Shown: piece after piece, positions 63,695 to 64,000 of the stretch | How positions within the stretch are numbered: position 1 is the first letter of the stretch | Layout of the letters: each line of letters begins with the position of its first letter | Assembly (NCBI GenBank): GCA_026874595.1 | Contig: CM049306.1 | Location: forward strand, 14,405,019 to 14,469,018 | Length of the DNA stretch: 64,000 bases | From: Sipunculus nudus | Taxonomy: Eukaryota > Annelida > Sipuncula > Golfingiida > Sipunculidae | Direction: 5' to 3' | Notes under the pieces: model-generated | The model's database searches: none | What the model saw: the letters and a program-made list of their open reading frames with translations, nothing else | Told to the model about the DNA's origin: nothing | Position numbers and translations under genes: made by a program

Positions 63695-63850
63695 TTATTT
63701 ACTCTCTACAAGTAATTCACAGTAAAGATCCCATTTTTCTGCTTTTCCTCTTGTTGATGTGATGCTTGGTGATGACGGTGTGCTGACATATTGCAGTGAC
63801 TGATAAATCTGGAGTAAGATGGTAACCAGTACTGAACAAAGTTTTTCCAT
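63695..63850 (-). CDS. Small open frame with good start context (weak)
   Basis: The minus-strand ATG lies in ACCATGG and opens 51 codons beginning MEKLCSVLVTILLQIYQSL, a hydrophobic start that could be a signal segment, ending TAA. Another minus frame across the same DNA is also open, and no homologue was recognised. It could be chance. Confidence 0.2.
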   Translation of the reverse strand: MEKLCSVLVTILLQIYQSLQYVSTPSSPSITSTRGKAEKWDLYCELLVESK

Positions 63851-64000
63851 GGTCTGACGGCAGGATGTTGCTGACAGACAGTTAACCTGTGATTAGATAC
63901 ATCTGGCAATCAGGTAACGCTCCCTTGCCTGGCAAGGCTTTACCTAAACTACTTTCACACCTATTGTCAAGGTAGGCTGTGATACACACCAGCTTCATAA

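Overview
The window is animal nuclear DNA, AT-rich and repeat-dominated, with no confidently identifiable complete gene. Long open frames are few, and most sit inside repeats. The high load of short rolling-circle-style non-autonomous transposons with tandem-repeat cores, together with C/G homopolymers, CA/TA/CT microsatellites and decayed pogo/Tigger copies, suggests a lophotrochozoan, most likely a mollusc (inference; no taxonomic marker gene is present). No tRNA, rRNA, CRISPR or prokaryotic operon was recognised.

Most of the sequence belongs to two related groups of mobile elements. Group A starts with ACAAG plus a palindrome (type GACCCATGGGTC) and ends with a hairpin running into GCTAAAA. 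Group B starts with ACTAG plus a different hairpin and ends with a hairpin running into GATACAAT. In both groups a short arm just inside the 5' end is the reverse complement of the 3' hairpin arm, and the core is a tandem array of 130-340 bp monomers. Arm sequences differ between subfamilies but stay matched within one element. The architecture resembles DINE-1/HINE/Helentron and bivalve pearl elements.

Layout: 0-0.2 kb end of a B element; 0.8-2.5 kb A fragments with a GC-rich insertion flanked by 8-bp duplications; 4.5-6.8 kb a B element carrying a nuclear-receptor-motif array; 7.0-8.0 kb possible gene 3' ends; 8.4-10.4 kb an A element with about 12 monomers; 10.9-11.5 kb possible minus-strand exons; 12.5-18.8 kb stacked A elements with an LTR-like insertion; 19.2-21.7 kb a repeat with an inverted copy at 48.5-49.6 kb; 22.6-23.4 kb a pogo/Tigger remnant with a recognisable CENP-B-type HTH fragment; 25-27.6 kb A elements including three evenly spaced Smad-type palindromes; 30.7-32.2 kb possible exons; 36.2-41.9 kb an A element holding two nested insertions; 42.5-43.6 kb a CpG-rich promoter-like region with a possible first coding exon on the minus strand; 45.6-47.5 kb a complete B element; 50.3-53.3 kb two A elements joined head to tail; 54.7-56.0 kb a complete A element; 57.9 kb a possible exon; 59.2-60.05 kb a non-autonomous pogo-like element; 60.3-62.7 kb a third A subfamily; 63-63.6 kb stacked A ends.

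The exon calls are tentative. In sequence of this composition, stop-free runs of 30-40 codons arise by chance, so they rest on splice signals, start context and phase agreement and need transcript evidence.
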